Positions 10,862 through 19,881 of a stretch of 64,000 nucleotides of DNA are shown here, piece after piece. The notes beneath the pieces were generated by a model. That model was not told the origin of the DNA and made no database searches. It was given only the letters and a program-made list of their open reading frames with translations. The stretch's first letter is position 1. Each line of letters opens with the position of its first letter. The position numbers and the translations under genes were made by a program. Source of the DNA: Devosia rhizoryzae (GTDB taxonomy: Bacteria > Pseudomonadota > Alphaproteobacteria > Rhizobiales > Devosiaceae); contig NZ_CP068046.1 of NCBI RefSeq assembly GCF_016698665.1, positions 2,914,001 through 2,978,000 of the forward strand, written 5' to 3'.

Positions 10862-11218
10862 CTATTTATTCCCCACATCAAAAATCGTCTGAAACCCACC
10901 ATAGATCATGCGCGCGCCATCGAACGGCATCTGCATGTTGGCCATGCCAGGATCGTTCATCATCTTTTCGCTGGCGGCGTCGCAGGTCGCCTTGTCGGGA
11001 TATTCCACCCAGGAAAAGACGATCACCTCGTCGTCCTTGGCCAGCACCGAGCGCTGGAAGTCGGTGAGTTCGCCCTTGGGCACATCGTCACCCCAGTTCT
11101 CGACGCAGCGCGTTGCTCCCCATTTGAGGAAGTATTCGGAGGCTTCCTTGGCGTGGGCCATATAGGCCTCCTTGTTGGCGGCGGGCACGGCGGCGATAAA
11201 ACCCTGGACATAGGTCAT
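10862..11218 (-). CDS. DUF1428 family protein
   Basis: 118-residue small soluble protein of the DUF1428 family (E. coli YbaA-like), related to dimeric alpha/beta-barrel (ABM-like) domains. Seen: N-terminal MTYVQGFIAAVP, the central FSWVEYPDKATCDAASEKMM and the typical end MPFDGARMIYGGF, where family members carry MPFDGKRMIYGGF. AGGAGA precedes the ATG. The biochemical role is unknown. It is convergent with regA and upstream of nothing obvious; a 74-base gap separates it from the DUF2793 gene on the same strand. Confidence 0.85.
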   Translation of the reverse strand: MTYVQGFIAAVPAANKEAYMAHAKEASEYFLKWGATRCVENWGDDVPKGELTDFQRSVLAKDDEVIVFSWVEYPDKATCDAASEKMMNDPGMANMQMPFDGARMIYGGFQTIFDVGNK

Positions 11219-11292
11219 TCTGGTCTCCTGTTGCTCGGTTCACCCTCGAGACGAACAAGAAGAGCCTACTCCGACACCCGCCATCGAGAAAG

Positions 11293-12330
11293 TCAGGCCT
11301 CCTTCGCTTCAAGAGCACGCAGCCGAGCCGCAAGCTCCTGCACCGCCGCAACCAGCGGGGCGATGAACTGATCGTAGCGCAGTGCCTGAAGGCTATCGAC
11401 ATCCTCCTTGTCGCTCAGCACATGGCCGCCGAAATCGCGCACGCCGCAGCTCGTCACCGCCGCGGCGACCTCCTGGGCCAGAAAACCGTAATGGGTGCGG
11501 CCGTCATCTTCCTGCCAGTGAAAGCGCACCGGCTCCAGCGCTTCGATGAAGGCAAGACCCAGATCGGTGGGCGCGATCGCGGTCTTGCTGCGCCGATCCG
11601 AGGTCTGGATCGTACCCGTGGCCGACCACACGGCGGACCAGCGGGCGCTGCTGCTGCCCAGGCTTTGGGCATTGTCGCTGGCCGGGCGCAACACGCCGCC
11701 AATGCTGATGGCGCTGGAAGCGGCATCGACGCGGATCGCATCGGTCCAGCTCGCGCCATCGGCGCTGACCTTGATGCGCCAATGATTATCGCCCATCAGC
11801 CCCATCTCGGCGCGACCCGACCAATTGGACTGGAAGAGAAGGCTCGCCGTGTCGGAAGCAGAAGCCTTGTTGAGCTTGAGCTGGTGGCCCGCCCCGGCAT
11901 GGGTCAGAAGCGTTGCTTCCGAGGCAACGGCCAGCCGGTTCGTCGGATCGGCACTGGTGTTAACGCCCAATTGCGGCAACCCGCTGCCAATGGCCGCCAC
12001 GGCGGTCCAGGCAGTGCCCGAATAAACCAGCAAAGCGCTCTTCTCGCGATCATAGACCTGCCAGCCCTCGGCCGGATCGTAGAAAGTCCAGGCACCCGAC
12101 TGGAAGGCCGCGATTTCGTCTGTGTGTCCGGCCCAGACACCACCTGCGCCGGAGGGCACGATATAGCTCTCGCCCGGAAGTGGCGTCGCCGGCGGCATTG
12201 TCTCGAGGCAGCTTTCGACGAGAGGCTGCACCAGGGCATCAAGGCGCTGCAAGGCGTCATTGTGGGTGATGTGCTTGAGAGCCTGACCTGCCATGATGAA
12301 GGGCAGGTCGAGGCGTGCTGTCTTGTCCAT
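11293..12330 (-). CDS. DUF2793 / Peptidase S74-type phage tail-spike-like protein
   Basis: 345-residue orphan phage-type protein. The N-terminal ~110 residues match DUF2793 (TARLDLPFIMAGQALKHIT, then a module with GESYIVP and VYDREKSALLVYSG). The middle is a repeat-poor beta-rich stretch. The last ~100 residues are an intramolecular chaperone of the S74 type: SDRRSKTAI carries the candidate Ser244/Lys249 autocleavage dyad, followed by HYGFLAQEV and a C-terminal coiled coil. In phages this domain trimerises a tail spike and then cuts itself off. GGAG stands six bases before the ATG. No other phage gene is nearby, which suggests a domesticated tail fibre or a gene-transfer-agent part located apart from its cluster. 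Confidence 0.8.
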   Translation of the reverse strand: MDKTARLDLPFIMAGQALKHITHNDALQRLDALVQPLVESCLETMPPATPLPGESYIVPSGAGGVWAGHTDEIAAFQSGAWTFYDPAEGWQVYDREKSALLVYSGTAWTAVAAIGSGLPQLGVNTSADPTNRLAVASEATLLTHAGAGHQLKLNKASASDTASLLFQSNWSGRAEMGLMGDNHWRIKVSADGASWTDAIRVDAASSAISIGGVLRPASDNAQSLGSSSARWSAVWSATGTIQTSDRRSKTAIAPTDLGLAFIEALEPVRFHWQEDDGRTHYGFLAQEVAAAVTSCGVRDFGGHVLSDKEDVDSLQALRYDQFIAPLVAAVQELAARLRALEAKEA

Positions 12331-12414
12331 GATAGGCTCCGGTTTTCACTGGGGCCCAGTTTGGCGCCGCCTCACCCCGCGGGGATAAAGGGGATAGAAG
12401 GCTCGGCTCATGCG

Positions 12415-12510
12415 CCTCCCTCCCCCTTGAGGGGAGGGACCGAGGGTGGGGGTGGTGCGGTTTATCACTGCCGGACCCCCACCCCCACCCCTCCCCTCAA
12501 GGGGGAGGGG
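12415..12510. repeat. G+C-rich inverted repeat, CCCCACCC/GGGGGAGG family, copy 3
   Basis: The left arm CTCCCTCCCCCTTGAGGGG runs on to GGGTGGGGGTGG. The right arm CCCCCACCCCCACCCC runs on to CAAGGGGGAGGGG. The arms are near-perfect complements around a ~20-nt centre. It lies between sitD and the DUF2793 gene (both minus strand) and is a candidate terminator for sitABCD. Confidence 0.85.
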
Positions 12511-12525
12511 AGCCTGGCATCCAGG

Positions 12526-13359
12526 CTAAGCGACGGACGTAGTCTTCTTCTGCGAAGCGATGAAAGCAGCGACGAAGCAGAGGCTCATCAGCAAGACGAT
12601 GGTCGGCGCCGGGGCGCTATCGAGGAAAAAGCTGAGATAAACCCCGACGAGACTGCACACCACCGACACGGCAATTGCCAGCCACAGCATGACGCCAAAG
12701 CGCTTGGTTAGGAGAAAGGCAATGGAACCGGGGGCGATCAGCAGGGCGATCACCAGCACGATCCCCACGGCCTGCAGCGCACCCACCACGGCCAGCGAGA
12801 TCATCGCCAGGAGGCCGTAATGCAGGAGCTGCGTCGGCAGGCCGATGGCGCCGGCCTGCTGCGGATCGAAGATGAAGAGCATGAGGTCGCGCCACTTGGC
12901 GCCGAGCAGGGCGACCACGACGAGAGCAATGATGCCGGCCGTGATCAGGTCCGAGGCACCGACGCCCAGCATGTTGCCGAAAAGAATATGGTCGAGATGC
13001 ACATCGGTTTCAATCGCGGTGTAAAGGACAATGCCGAGGCCGAAGAGCCCGGCAAACACAACGCCCATCACCGTATCTTCCTTGATGCGGCTGTTCTCCT
13101 TAAGGAACCCGACGGAAAGCGCACAAACCATCCCCGCGACGAAGGCGCCGATGCCGAGCGGCAGGCCGACGATATAGGCCAGCACCACGCCGGGCAGCAC
13201 GGCATGGGAGATGGCGTCGCCCATCAGCGACCAGCCCTTGAGCACGAGGAAGCAGGACAACATCGCCGTTGGCACCGCCACCAGCACGGCGATGATCATG
13301 GCCTGCACCATGAACGGGAAGCTGAAGGGCCAGAGCGCCATTTCGTACCACGGGATCAT
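12526..13359 (-). CDS. sitD: Manganese/iron ABC transporter permease SitD
   Basis: 277-residue permease of the ABC-3 (metal) family, with about eight hydrophobic helices. Family landmarks are LKGWSLMGDAISHAVLPG near residue 41 and LIAPGSIAFLLTKRF near 210. It is the fourth gene of the sit operon and its start overlaps the sitC stop in ATGA. With SitC it forms the inner-membrane channel through which the SitB ATPase drives Mn(II), possibly Fe(II), delivered by SitA. It is assigned as SitD by position; C and D are paralogues. A palindromic repeat follows the gene. Confidence 0.9.
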   Translation of the reverse strand: MIPWYEMALWPFSFPFMVQAMIIAVLVAVPTAMLSCFLVLKGWSLMGDAISHAVLPGVVLAYIVGLPLGIGAFVAGMVCALSVGFLKENSRIKEDTVMGVVFAGLFGLGIVLYTAIETDVHLDHILFGNMLGVGASDLITAGIIALVVVALLGAKWRDLMLFIFDPQQAGAIGLPTQLLHYGLLAMISLAVVGALQAVGIVLVIALLIAPGSIAFLLTKRFGVMLWLAIAVSVVCSLVGVYLSFFLDSAPAPTIVLLMSLCFVAAFIASQKKTTSVA

Positions 13360-14207
13360 GCTGCTTCCTTTCGGATGCGGCGCCGGGCGGCGAGCATGCC
13401 GTGCTTGGGGGCGAAGACGAAGGCTGCAAGGAAAACCAGCGTCTGTAGCAGCACGATTATCCCGCCTGTCGCACCATCGAGAAAATAGCTGACATAAGCG
13501 CCGACAAAGGATGTCGCCGTCCCGGCAAAAACGGCGATTACAATCACGCGTGAGAAGCGGTCGGCTAGAAGATAAGCGGTCGCGCCCGGCGTGATCACCA
13601 TGGCGATGACGAGAAACGCCCCCACCGTCTGCATCGCCGCAACCGTCGCGGCGCTGAGCAGGGTGAAGAAGATGATCCGCAACAGCTGGGTGCGAATGCC
13701 GATGGATCGGGCATGGCTCTCATCGAAGAAGGTGACCATAAGATCCTTCCAGATCAAGGCCATGACAAGGAGCGTCACCACGGAAATGATCACCAGCTGG
13801 ATGGTTTCGCCGGGCGTGATGGCCAGGATGTTCCCCAGAACGATCGACTGAACATCCACCGGCGTCGGCGAGATCGAGACCATGAAGAGCCCCAGCCCGA
13901 AAAAGCCGGTGAAGATCAGCCCGATCACCGCATCTTCCTTGAGCTTGGTGCGCTGGCTCAGAAATAACATCGCCGCAGCCGCCATGCCGCCGGACAAAAA
14001 TGCGCCGATCGAAAACGGCAGGCCCAGCATATAGGCGCCGGCGACGCCGGGCACGATCGAATGGCTCAGAGCATCGCCGATCAGCGACCAGCCCTTGAGC
14101 ATGAGATAAGCCGAAAGGAAGGCGCAGACGCCCCCCACCAGGGCCGAAACCCACATGGCATTGACCATGTAGTGGTAGCCGAATGGCTCGATCAGGGTGT
14201 CGATCAT
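13356..14207 (-). CDS. sitC: Manganese/iron ABC transporter permease SitC
   Basis: 283-residue ABC-3 family permease, paralogous to the downstream gene. It shows [21 protein letters not shown] and [15 protein letters not shown], the two family blocks, and about eight membrane segments. It ends in an Arg-rich cytoplasmic tail. Translation is coupled on both sides by ATGA overlaps (with sitB at 14204 and sitD at 13356). The pairing of two distinct permeases is usual for Sit/Yfe-type Mn-Fe importers and unlike ZnuABC, which has one permease; this supports Mn/Fe rather than Zn as substrate. Confidence 0.9.
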   Translation of the reverse strand: MIDTLIEPFGYHYMVNAMWVSALVGGVCAFLSAYLMLKGWSLIGDALSHSIVPGVAGAYMLGLPFSIGAFLSGGMAAAAMLFLSQRTKLKEDAVIGLIFTGFFGLGLFMVSISPTPVDVQSIVLGNILAITPGETIQLVIISVVTLLVMALIWKDLMVTFFDESHARSIGIRTQLLRIIFFTLLSAATVAAMQTVGAFLVIAMVITPGATAYLLADRFSRVIVIAVFAGTATSFVGAYVSYFLDGATGGIIVLLQTLVFLAAFVFAPKHGMLAARRRIRKEAA

Positions 14208-15070
14208 GGCGCGTCCGGCCGCCGGTTCTGCTGCGCCTCGCGGCCCTTCTCGCCATAAAACACCAGCGGCCGCTCGTCGTCTGTAAGAACCGACAGGTGC
14301 CGTGGATCGTCATCGTCGTGAAGGCCCGCGCCAGACAGGACGAAGTGGCGCAAGACGCCGCCAAAAGCTTCCTCGAGCTTTTCGCGGGTGAACACTTCCT
14401 CGGTCGGCCCATAGGCGAGCACCGTGCCTTTGACCAGAACCGTGCGGTCGCAGAACTCGGGCACCGAGCCCAGATTATGGGTCGATACCAGGATCACCTT
14501 GCCCTCGTCGCGCAGGTCGCGCAGCAGGGCGATAATGGCGTCCTCGGTCTGTACATCGACGCCGGTGAACGGCTCGTCGAGCAGGATGACCTCGCCCTCC
14601 TGCGCAAGCGCCCGCGCAAGGAACACGCGCTTCTTCTGCCCGCCCGAAAGCTCGCCGATCTGGCGCTTGGCGAAATCGGTCATGTTGACCCGCGCCAGCG
14701 CCGACGCAACCTTTTCGCGATCGAGCGGGCGTGGAATGCGCAGCATGTTCATGTGGCCAAAGCGCCCCATCATCACCACGTCTTCGACGAGGACCGGGAA
14801 ATTCCAGTCGACTTCTTCCGATTGCGGCACATAGGCGACGAGGTTCTTGCGCTGCGCCTTGCGGCCCTCCTCACCAAGAATGGTGATGCTGCCATTGACC
14901 AGCGACACAAAGCCCATGATGGCCTTGAAGATCGTCGACTTGCCGGCCCCGTTGACCCCGACCAGCGCCGTGATCGAGCCGCGGGGCGAGGAGAAGGTCG
15001 CGTGCTTGAGCGCCAGCGTGCCATTGCGATAGGCCACGGTGATGTCGTTGACGACAATGCCTTGGGTCAT
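14204..15070 (-). CDS. sitB: Manganese/iron ABC transporter ATP-binding protein SitB
   Basis: 288-residue ATPase energising the Sit importer. Seen: Walker [11 protein letters not shown]-loop in VPQSEEVDW, signature LSGGQKKRV, Walker B VILLDEPF and switch His in STHN. After the ATPase core there is a ~35-residue tail ([17 protein letters not shown]...), longer than most. The start is the ATG giving [15 protein letters not shown], overlapping the sitA stop (ATGA); an upstream extension of the open frame merely reads sitA out of frame. Confidence 0.93.
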   Translation of the reverse strand: MTQGIVVNDITVAYRNGTLALKHATFSSPRGSITALVGVNGAGKSTIFKAIMGFVSLVNGSITILGEEGRKAQRKNLVAYVPQSEEVDWNFPVLVEDVVMMGRFGHMNMLRIPRPLDREKVASALARVNMTDFAKRQIGELSGGQKKRVFLARALAQEGEVILLDEPFTGVDVQTEDAIIALLRDLRDEGKVILVSTHNLGSVPEFCDRTVLVKGTVLAYGPTEEVFTREKLEEAFGGVLRHFVLSGAGLHDDDDPRHLSVLTDDERPLVFYGEKGREAQQNRRPDAP

Positions 15071-15951
15071 GGAGTAAGGCCTGCGAGAATGGTCGAGGTG
15101 GTAACGCGCAAAAGGTCGAGATAGGTGGGCACCGGACCATCCGGCTCGGAGAGCGAATCCACATAGAGCACCCCGCCATAGACAATGCCGGTTTCTCGCG
15201 CCACCTGCTCGGCCGGCCGGGACGAAATGGTGGATTCCGAAAAGATCACCGGTATCGCATTGGCCCGCACGGCATCGATCACCTCGCGCACCTGCCGCGG
15301 CGAGCCCTGCTGGTCCGAATTGATGGGCCAGAGGTAAAGCTCCTTGAGCCCGAAATCGCGCGCCAGATAAGCGAAAGCCCCTTCCGACGTCAGCAGCCAA
15401 CGCCGCTCCTCGGGGATCGCCGCGAGCGATGCACGGATCGGCTCGACCGTTGCGGTGATCGCTTCGGCATAGGCCGCGGCATTGGCGGAATAGATCGCCT
15501 CGTTTGCCGGATCGGCCGCAACGAAAGCCTTGCGAATATTTTCGACATAGATCAGCGCGTCGGACGGCGACATCCAAGCATGCGGATTGGGCTTGCCTTC
15601 ATAGGGCCCGGCCCCGATGCCGATCGGCGCGATGCCTTCGGTCAGGACGACGCTCTGGACATCGGGCAGGTTGTCGAGGAACTGGGCGAACCACTGCTCG
15701 AGATTGAGCCCGTTCCACAAAATAAGATCCGCATCCTGCGCCGCCACCAGATCGCCCGGCGTCGGCTGGTAATTGTGAATCTCGGCGCCGGGCTTGGTGA
15801 TCGACACCACATCGGCCGCATCACCCGCCACATTGCGCGCCATGTCGGCCAGAATGGTAAAACTCGTCACCGCCTTGAGGCGATCTTGAGCCTGGGCGGG
15901 AAGCGCTAGCGGCACCAGTGCCAGCGCCAGAACATAGAGAAAGCGAACCAC
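15067..15951 (-). CDS. sitA: Periplasmic manganese-binding protein SitA
   Basis: 294-residue cluster A-I solute-binding protein with a Sec signal peptide ([15 protein letters not shown]). The four metal ligands can be placed: H59 (AEIHNYQPT), H124 (NPHAWMSP), E190 ([15 protein letters not shown]) and D265 (YVDSLSE). Glu at the third position is the Mn-type pattern of PsaA/SitA; Zn binders have His there, and there is no His-rich loop. The start is GTG with AGGAG six bases upstream. First gene of sitABCD; the promoter overlaps a Mur-type palindrome. Confidence 0.93.
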   Translation of the reverse strand: MVRFLYVLALALVPLALPAQAQDRLKAVTSFTILADMARNVAGDAADVVSITKPGAEIHNYQPTPGDLVAAQDADLILWNGLNLEQWFAQFLDNLPDVQSVVLTEGIAPIGIGAGPYEGKPNPHAWMSPSDALIYVENIRKAFVAADPANEAIYSANAAAYAEAITATVEPIRASLAAIPEERRWLLTSEGAFAYLARDFGLKELYLWPINSDQQGSPRQVREVIDAVRANAIPVIFSESTISSRPAEQVARETGIVYGGVLYVDSLSEPDGPVPTYLDLLRVTTSTILAGLTP

Positions 15952-15972
15952 GTCACACTCCTGATTGCCCGA

Positions 15973-16001
15973 AAGCTAGTGCGACTGCAAATCATTTGCA
16001 A
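15973..16001 (-). promoter_or_regulatory. Candidate sigma-70 promoter of sitABCD
   Basis: On the minus strand TTGCAA (16001-15996) and TAGCTT (15978-15973) are separated by 17 bases. The -35 hexamer lies inside the palindrome at 15986-16000, which is the right geometry for repression. The first codon of sitA is 22 bases beyond the -10. Confidence 0.55.
15986..16000. promoter_or_regulatory. Mur/Fur-family operator upstream of sitA
   Basis: TGCAAATCATTTGCA is a perfect 7-1-7 palindrome, 35 bases upstream of the sitA GTG. It resembles the Mur boxes described upstream of sit/mnt operons in Rhizobiales (from memory). The Fur-family gene at 50403-50843 is the likely binder. Prediction: repression by Mn-loaded Mur. 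Confidence 0.75.
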
Positions 16002-16072
16002 GTAGCGATCTGATCGGAAGTTGACGCGCGAAGCACGAGGCGACACAACGGCACGGATAACAGGATGGTCCC

Positions 16073-17266
16073 TTGCCGCAGCTCGTCAGTCTTCTCGCCG
16101 CCCTGGCGCTGTTTGCCGGTCTCGTGCTCAGCACCCCGCTTCCGGAAGTGGCAAACATCATTGGCCTCGCTCTCATGGTGGTGGCGCTGATTGCGCTGTT
16201 CTTCGATCGGCAGGCGCGCGACATTGCCAAGCAGAAGCATTTTCTCGTGGTCTACGGCGCCGGCCTGCTGCTGCTCCTTGCGCTCATCCCCACCGCCACC
16301 AGCGCCGAGCATATCGCCGCCATCCTGATCCTGGCGCCGCTATGGCTGGCCGGGCCCTATGCAGGATTGGTTGCCCGTGCACCGCGACAGCTTTTGTGGC
16401 CACTTAGCATCGGCGTTCTGGCGCTGATCGGCACCACCGCGTCGACGCTGATTGCCGGCTACGATGTTTTCGTGCTGCAGATGCCGCGGGGCGGTTTTTC
16501 GGTCAACAACCCGATCCACCTTGCGGACCTTGCCGTGTCTCTCGGCTTTTTGTCGCTGCTCGGCCTTTCCAGCCGCAGCCGCTGGCGCTTTATCGTGCTT
16601 CTCGGCCCGGTGCTTGCTCTAGCGACTGTGCTGCTTTCGGGGTCGCGGGGGCCGCTTTTGGCCTTTTTCGTGCTTTCGGCGGTCAGCGCGGTTTTCTATG
16701 TCGCCGCGATTTGGCGCCCCCGTCGAGCCATCGCACTTGGCCTCGGTCTTGCATTTGCCTGCCTCGTCTTCGCGGCGCCTTTCGTCAGCGTCGATCTTAA
16801 CGGTCGAAAGTTCCAGCTGGCAGACATCGCGCAGCAGGTCCTCACAGGCTCGACCGAAGACGGCTCGACCAGCGAGCGCCTGTTCATGCTCCAGACAGCT
16901 TGGGGAGCCTTTAAGGCCTCACCCGTCTACGGCTTCGGCATGATCGACTACCCGGCCAAGGCCGCTCCGTTTGGTCCGCCCGACAATCCCTTCGCGCCTT
17001 CGCAGCATCTTCATAACGACATTGCGGATTTTGCCGTGATCGGAGGGTTGTTGGGCCTGTTGAGCTATGCCTTGATCGTCCTCGCTCCCCTCCTTGGCGG
17101 CTTGCGCGCCAGGCGTCCCGATGCGCTGTTTATTGGCCTCATGGCCACCACGGGCTATTTCACCATGGGGCTTACCAATGCCATGATCGGCATCCTGACC
17201 CAGACGATGCTGTTCGGGCTGATGCTGGCGCTTATCGGCATGCTGTCGCACAAGGATCAGACGTGA
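16073..17266 (+). CDS. O-antigen ligase / polymerase family membrane protein
   Basis: 397-residue polytopic membrane protein with about 11 hydrophobic segments and the Wzy_C (O-antigen ligase) core GSRGPLLAFFVLSAV near residue 185. A large periplasmic loop (about 235-320) ends with SQHLHNDIADF (H312, H314), the His-containing motif typical of WaaL/Wzy proteins. The start is TTG with AGGA seven bases upstream; no in-frame ATG is better placed. It would either ligate O-antigen to lipid A-core or polymerise a surface glycan; sequence alone does not decide. Its stop overlaps the start of the next gene (GTGA), so the two are translationally coupled. Confidence 0.85.
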   Translation: MPQLVSLLAALALFAGLVLSTPLPEVANIIGLALMVVALIALFFDRQARDIAKQKHFLVVYGAGLLLLLALIPTATSAEHIAAILILAPLWLAGPYAGLVARAPRQLLWPLSIGVLALIGTTASTLIAGYDVFVLQMPRGGFSVNNPIHLADLAVSLGFLSLLGLSSRSRWRFIVLLGPVLALATVLLSGSRGPLLAFFVLSAVSAVFYVAAIWRPRRAIALGLGLAFACLVFAAPFVSVDLNGRKFQLADIAQQVLTGSTEDGSTSERLFMLQTAWGAFKASPVYGFGMIDYPAKAAPFGPPDNPFAPSQHLHNDIADFAVIGGLLGLLSYALIVLAPLLGGLRARRPDALFIGLMATTGYFTMGLTNAMIGILTQTMLFGLMLALIGMLSHKDQT

Positions 17267-18138
17267 ACGCCATTCATATCGCTCTCACCTTTGACGACAA
17301 TTTCTGGGCGCCGGCATATGCGACCATGCGGTCGGTCTGTTTGTTCACGCTTCGCCGCCACGATCTCGTGTTTCACCTATGCCACCGCACACTGACCGAT
17401 CAGCATCGCGCAGACCTTGCGGCAATCGCCGATGAGTTTCCCGTTGAACTGCGTTGGTACGATCTCGACCAGTCCGCAATGTTTCGCGACATCGCAAAGC
17501 GCATGCCGGAAAACAAGCGGCTGTCGAACATCGTCTACGCCAGATTGATGCTGGACCGCCTCGTCGGGCCAGAGGTGGAGCGGATTCTCTATCTCGACTG
17601 CGACATGCTGGTGCGTGACAGGATTGAAACGCTTTTCGACATCGACATGCAAGGCAATGCCATCGCTGCGGTCCGAGACACGATCGGCGCGTTCATCACC
17701 GGTGGCCGGGATCTCAAGGGCAATCGTGATCTGTTCGATCCGGCCGACTATTATTTCAATGCAGGCATGGTGCTGATCGACACTGCCAAGTGGCGGGACG
17801 CCGATATCATCGGGCGGATGGAAGAGGCCTTTGCCAGTGGGGTCATGGCGCGCATCTATTACGACCAGGATTTGCTGAACCTGATCTTTCAAGGCAAGTG
17901 GTTGAAACTTCCCTGGCGCTGGAACACGGTGGATGCACGACACGCGCATGAAGGATTAGACCCCGCGATCCTCCACTACACCGGAGAGAACAAGCCCTGG
18001 GGCGTGCTTTCGGGCATGCGGCAGTCGGTAGCCTTTGCCAGGCTTTACCGACACGTCATGACCAACGAGTTGTTCTACCGTTTCGCACGGCATCGCTGGA
18101 AACGGTGGTGGCGCAAGACGCTGCGGCTTGGTCGCTAG
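17263..18138 (+). CDS. Glycosyltransferase family 8 protein
   Basis: 291-residue GT8 enzyme (LgtC/WaaJ-like retaining galactosyl- or glucosyltransferase). Seen: N-terminal IHIALTFDDNFWAPAYATMRS, the metal-binding D112-C-D114 in LYLDCDMLV, the acceptor-side YFNAGMVLIDT, YYDQDLLN, and the C-terminal HYTGENKPW that helps bind the sugar nucleotide. A basic tail (RHRWKRWWRK) suggests peripheral membrane attachment. The GTG start overlaps the O-antigen-ligase stop by four bases, so it most likely works in lipopolysaccharide or related glycan assembly. Its TAG stop shares CTAG with the stop of the convergent gene. Confidence 0.88.
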   Translation: MNAIHIALTFDDNFWAPAYATMRSVCLFTLRRHDLVFHLCHRTLTDQHRADLAAIADEFPVELRWYDLDQSAMFRDIAKRMPENKRLSNIVYARLMLDRLVGPEVERILYLDCDMLVRDRIETLFDIDMQGNAIAAVRDTIGAFITGGRDLKGNRDLFDPADYYFNAGMVLIDTAKWRDADIIGRMEEAFASGVMARIYYDQDLLNLIFQGKWLKLPWRWNTVDARHAHEGLDPAILHYTGENKPWGVLSGMRQSVAFARLYRHVMTNELFYRFARHRWKRWWRKTLRLGR

Positions 18139-18941
18139 ACCGCGGCGGGATCAAGACCTTCCCGGGCGCAGAGAGTGTCCAATGCGCTACCCGGTTCGGG
18201 AAGCGGCAGCCCCGCCCGCCCGCGGTCGGTAAGTTGGCTCCGCCAAAGGTGGATGCCCAGGGTTTCCGGCGTAATGGCAGCGTCGAGGCTCGAACCCTTC
18301 TTCATCAGCGCCGGAATGCCCTCATAAGGGACGGGATAAAACGTATCCGCCGGAAAAACTCTGTCGATGAGCCCATGCGCCGCCACGTAATGGGTCAGCG
18401 CCATGGGGCCGGTTGCCCCATACTGCATATGCTCGGGTGAGACGCGGTCTCCAAAAAGGCGGCGAATGGCAACTTCCCAGCGACGGAGCGGGGGAAGGTG
18501 CGGCTCGAACAGGGGGCGGTGCGGATTCTCGAAAATCGAGAGCAGGTCGAGAAGAAGCGGCGCATCCCTCGGGATGCGGAGAACCGCGCCGTTGACCGAG
18601 CCAGGCCGCTCCCAGGCCATCATGAATTCTGATGGTTTGTCGAAGGGACGCAGGCAGTAGATGTCGAGATCGGCATAGATGCCGAGCCCGGCGCGCAGCG
18701 CCGCATAGCGGAAGTGGTCTGAAAAAACGCCGGGTGTGCCCTTGCCCTTGTAGAACACCAACTTGTCCTCGGGCAGCACCTGGCTGGCGTCGCGCCATTC
18801 GGCGCCGGCGGGGAGGTCGGCGATGGGCGCGTAGGAATAGACCGCCACATTGTGGCCGTGGCGGCGAAAACTCTTGATCGACAAATGTTCAAGCCAGCTC
18901 AGTGGCCCGTGCCAGAAGCTGACAATTGTGGGCAGGGTCAT
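18135..18941 (-). CDS. Glycosyltransferase, GT32/capsular-type with DXD
   Basis: 268-residue protein resembling the GT32 (Gly_transf_sug / alpha-1,4-galactosyltransferase-like) group. The key block is SDHFRYAALRAGLGIYADLD, whose D91-L-D93 is the divalent-metal and nucleotide-sugar site, followed by CLRPFD; GPMALTHYV near residue 177 matches the later conserved region. Cytoplasmic and non-membrane. Donor and acceptor are unknown. It is convergent with the GT8 gene with overlapping stops, and follows the ABC exporter operon on the same strand behind a terminator, so it may have its own promoter. Confidence 0.8.
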   Translation of the reverse strand: MTLPTIVSFWHGPLSWLEHLSIKSFRRHGHNVAVYSYAPIADLPAGAEWRDASQVLPEDKLVFYKGKGTPGVFSDHFRYAALRAGLGIYADLDIYCLRPFDKPSEFMMAWERPGSVNGAVLRIPRDAPLLLDLLSIFENPHRPLFEPHLPPLRRWEVAIRRLFGDRVSPEHMQYGATGPMALTHYVAAHGLIDRVFPADTFYPVPYEGIPALMKKGSSLDAAITPETLGIHLWRSQLTDRGRAGLPLPEPGSALDTLCAREGLDPAAV

Positions 18942-18960
18942 GGCATCGCTCTAGCAGGCG

Positions 18961-18984
18961 AAAGGCCGCGCGGGAAGCGCGGCC
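18961..18984 (-). terminator. Terminator of the GntR-ABC operon
   Basis: GGCCGCGC (18964-18971) and GCGCGGCC (18977-18984) form a perfect 8-bp stem with loop GGGAA; on the minus strand it is followed by TTT. It lies 7 bases beyond the permease stop. Confidence 0.65.
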
Positions 18985-18990
18985 CGAAGC

Positions 18991-19881
18991 TTAATTGGCA
19001 GCCGAGCGGCGGCGGTATTCGGCGGCGATATAGATGACGACGAGGGCAAAGCCTGCGCCGATCCCCACCTGCAGCCAGTCGAACTTCTGCAGCATATCGG
19101 TGAGGAAGAGACTGGAATTCCAAGGCGCCGCACCGTCGAAAACGCTTTCGAGATAATCGAGCGAGACCGGCACCTGCGAACGATAGTTGAGAAAATCCCA
19201 GGTGCGGGTGGCGAAGGGATGCATGCCGCCCAGCGTCACCCATTCCAGTGCGGAGATCACGGTTGGCAACAGGAAGGTCAGCGGGATCGCCCAACGCCCA
19301 ACCACCGAACCCAGCGCGCCGACCAGCGCCATATACGGCAGGTACCAGAGGAGGGCGCAGACCAGGACGACGAGGAAGACCAGCGCCATCTGGAAATAGG
19401 TGGAAACGATGCTGCCCAGGAGCGCGCCGGTGCCCAGCCCGCCGACCATGGTGGTGATATAGGCGACGGTGAACATCAGCAGGATGCTAAAGAGCGCAAC
19501 GCCGAACACCGAGCCGGGCAGGATGGTCAGTGCCGCGGCAAGCTTGCTTAGCAAGACTTTGAGGTCGCTGACCGGCATGGATTTCCAGAACAGCATGGCA
19601 TTGTTGCGCTTGTCGGCGGCAAAGCCATCGGCGCAGTAAAAGAACAGCACGAAGCCCAGATACATCATCCAGCCGACGGCGAGACCCGCAAAGCCGGCCT
19701 CGAAGACCCAGGTCGGCACGACGGTCGCCAGCTGTCCCGTGAGCCGCGTATCAAGCCGGTTGACGCTGAAGGCGAGAATGGTCAGCGCCAGGACGATGGC
19801 GACAAGGATCAGCGGACCATAAAGAAACGGTCTCCGATGCTCGATGAATTCGCGGCGCACGAGGGCGATAAAGGCTTTCAT
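18991..19881 (-). CDS. ABC-2 type transporter permease
   Basis: 296-residue membrane protein with six or seven hydrophobic segments. It begins with a cytoplasmic MKAFIALVRREFIEHRRPF, the pattern of ABC-2 permeases in YtrA-regulated operons, and has FYCADGFAADKRNNAMLFWKS, similar to the conserved intracellular loop of that group. The start overlaps the stop of the ATPase gene (ATGA). The complex is probably a heteromeric or homodimeric exporter. The substrate is unknown; related Gram-positive systems respond to cell-wall antibiotics, but that cannot be assumed here. Confidence 0.85.
   Translation of the reverse strand: MKAFIALVRREFIEHRRPFLYGPLILVAIVLALTILAFSVNRLDTRLTGQLATVVPTWVFEAGFAGLAVGWMMYLGFVLFFYCADGFAADKRNNAMLFWKSMPVSDLKVLLSKLAAALTILPGSVFGVALFSILLMFTVAYITTMVGGLGTGALLGSIVSTYFQMALVFLVVLVCALLWYLPYMALVGALGSVVGRWAIPLTFLLPTVISALEWVTLGGMHPFATRTWDFLNYRSQVPVSLDYLESVFDGAAPWNSSLFLTDMLQKFDWLQVGIGAGFALVVIYIAAEYRRRSAAN

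Noticed and set aside
8038..12510. CRISPR array suggested by repeated G+C-rich blocks
   Set aside because: Copies are inverted pairs scattered kilobases apart, not direct repeats with regular spacers; no cas genes.
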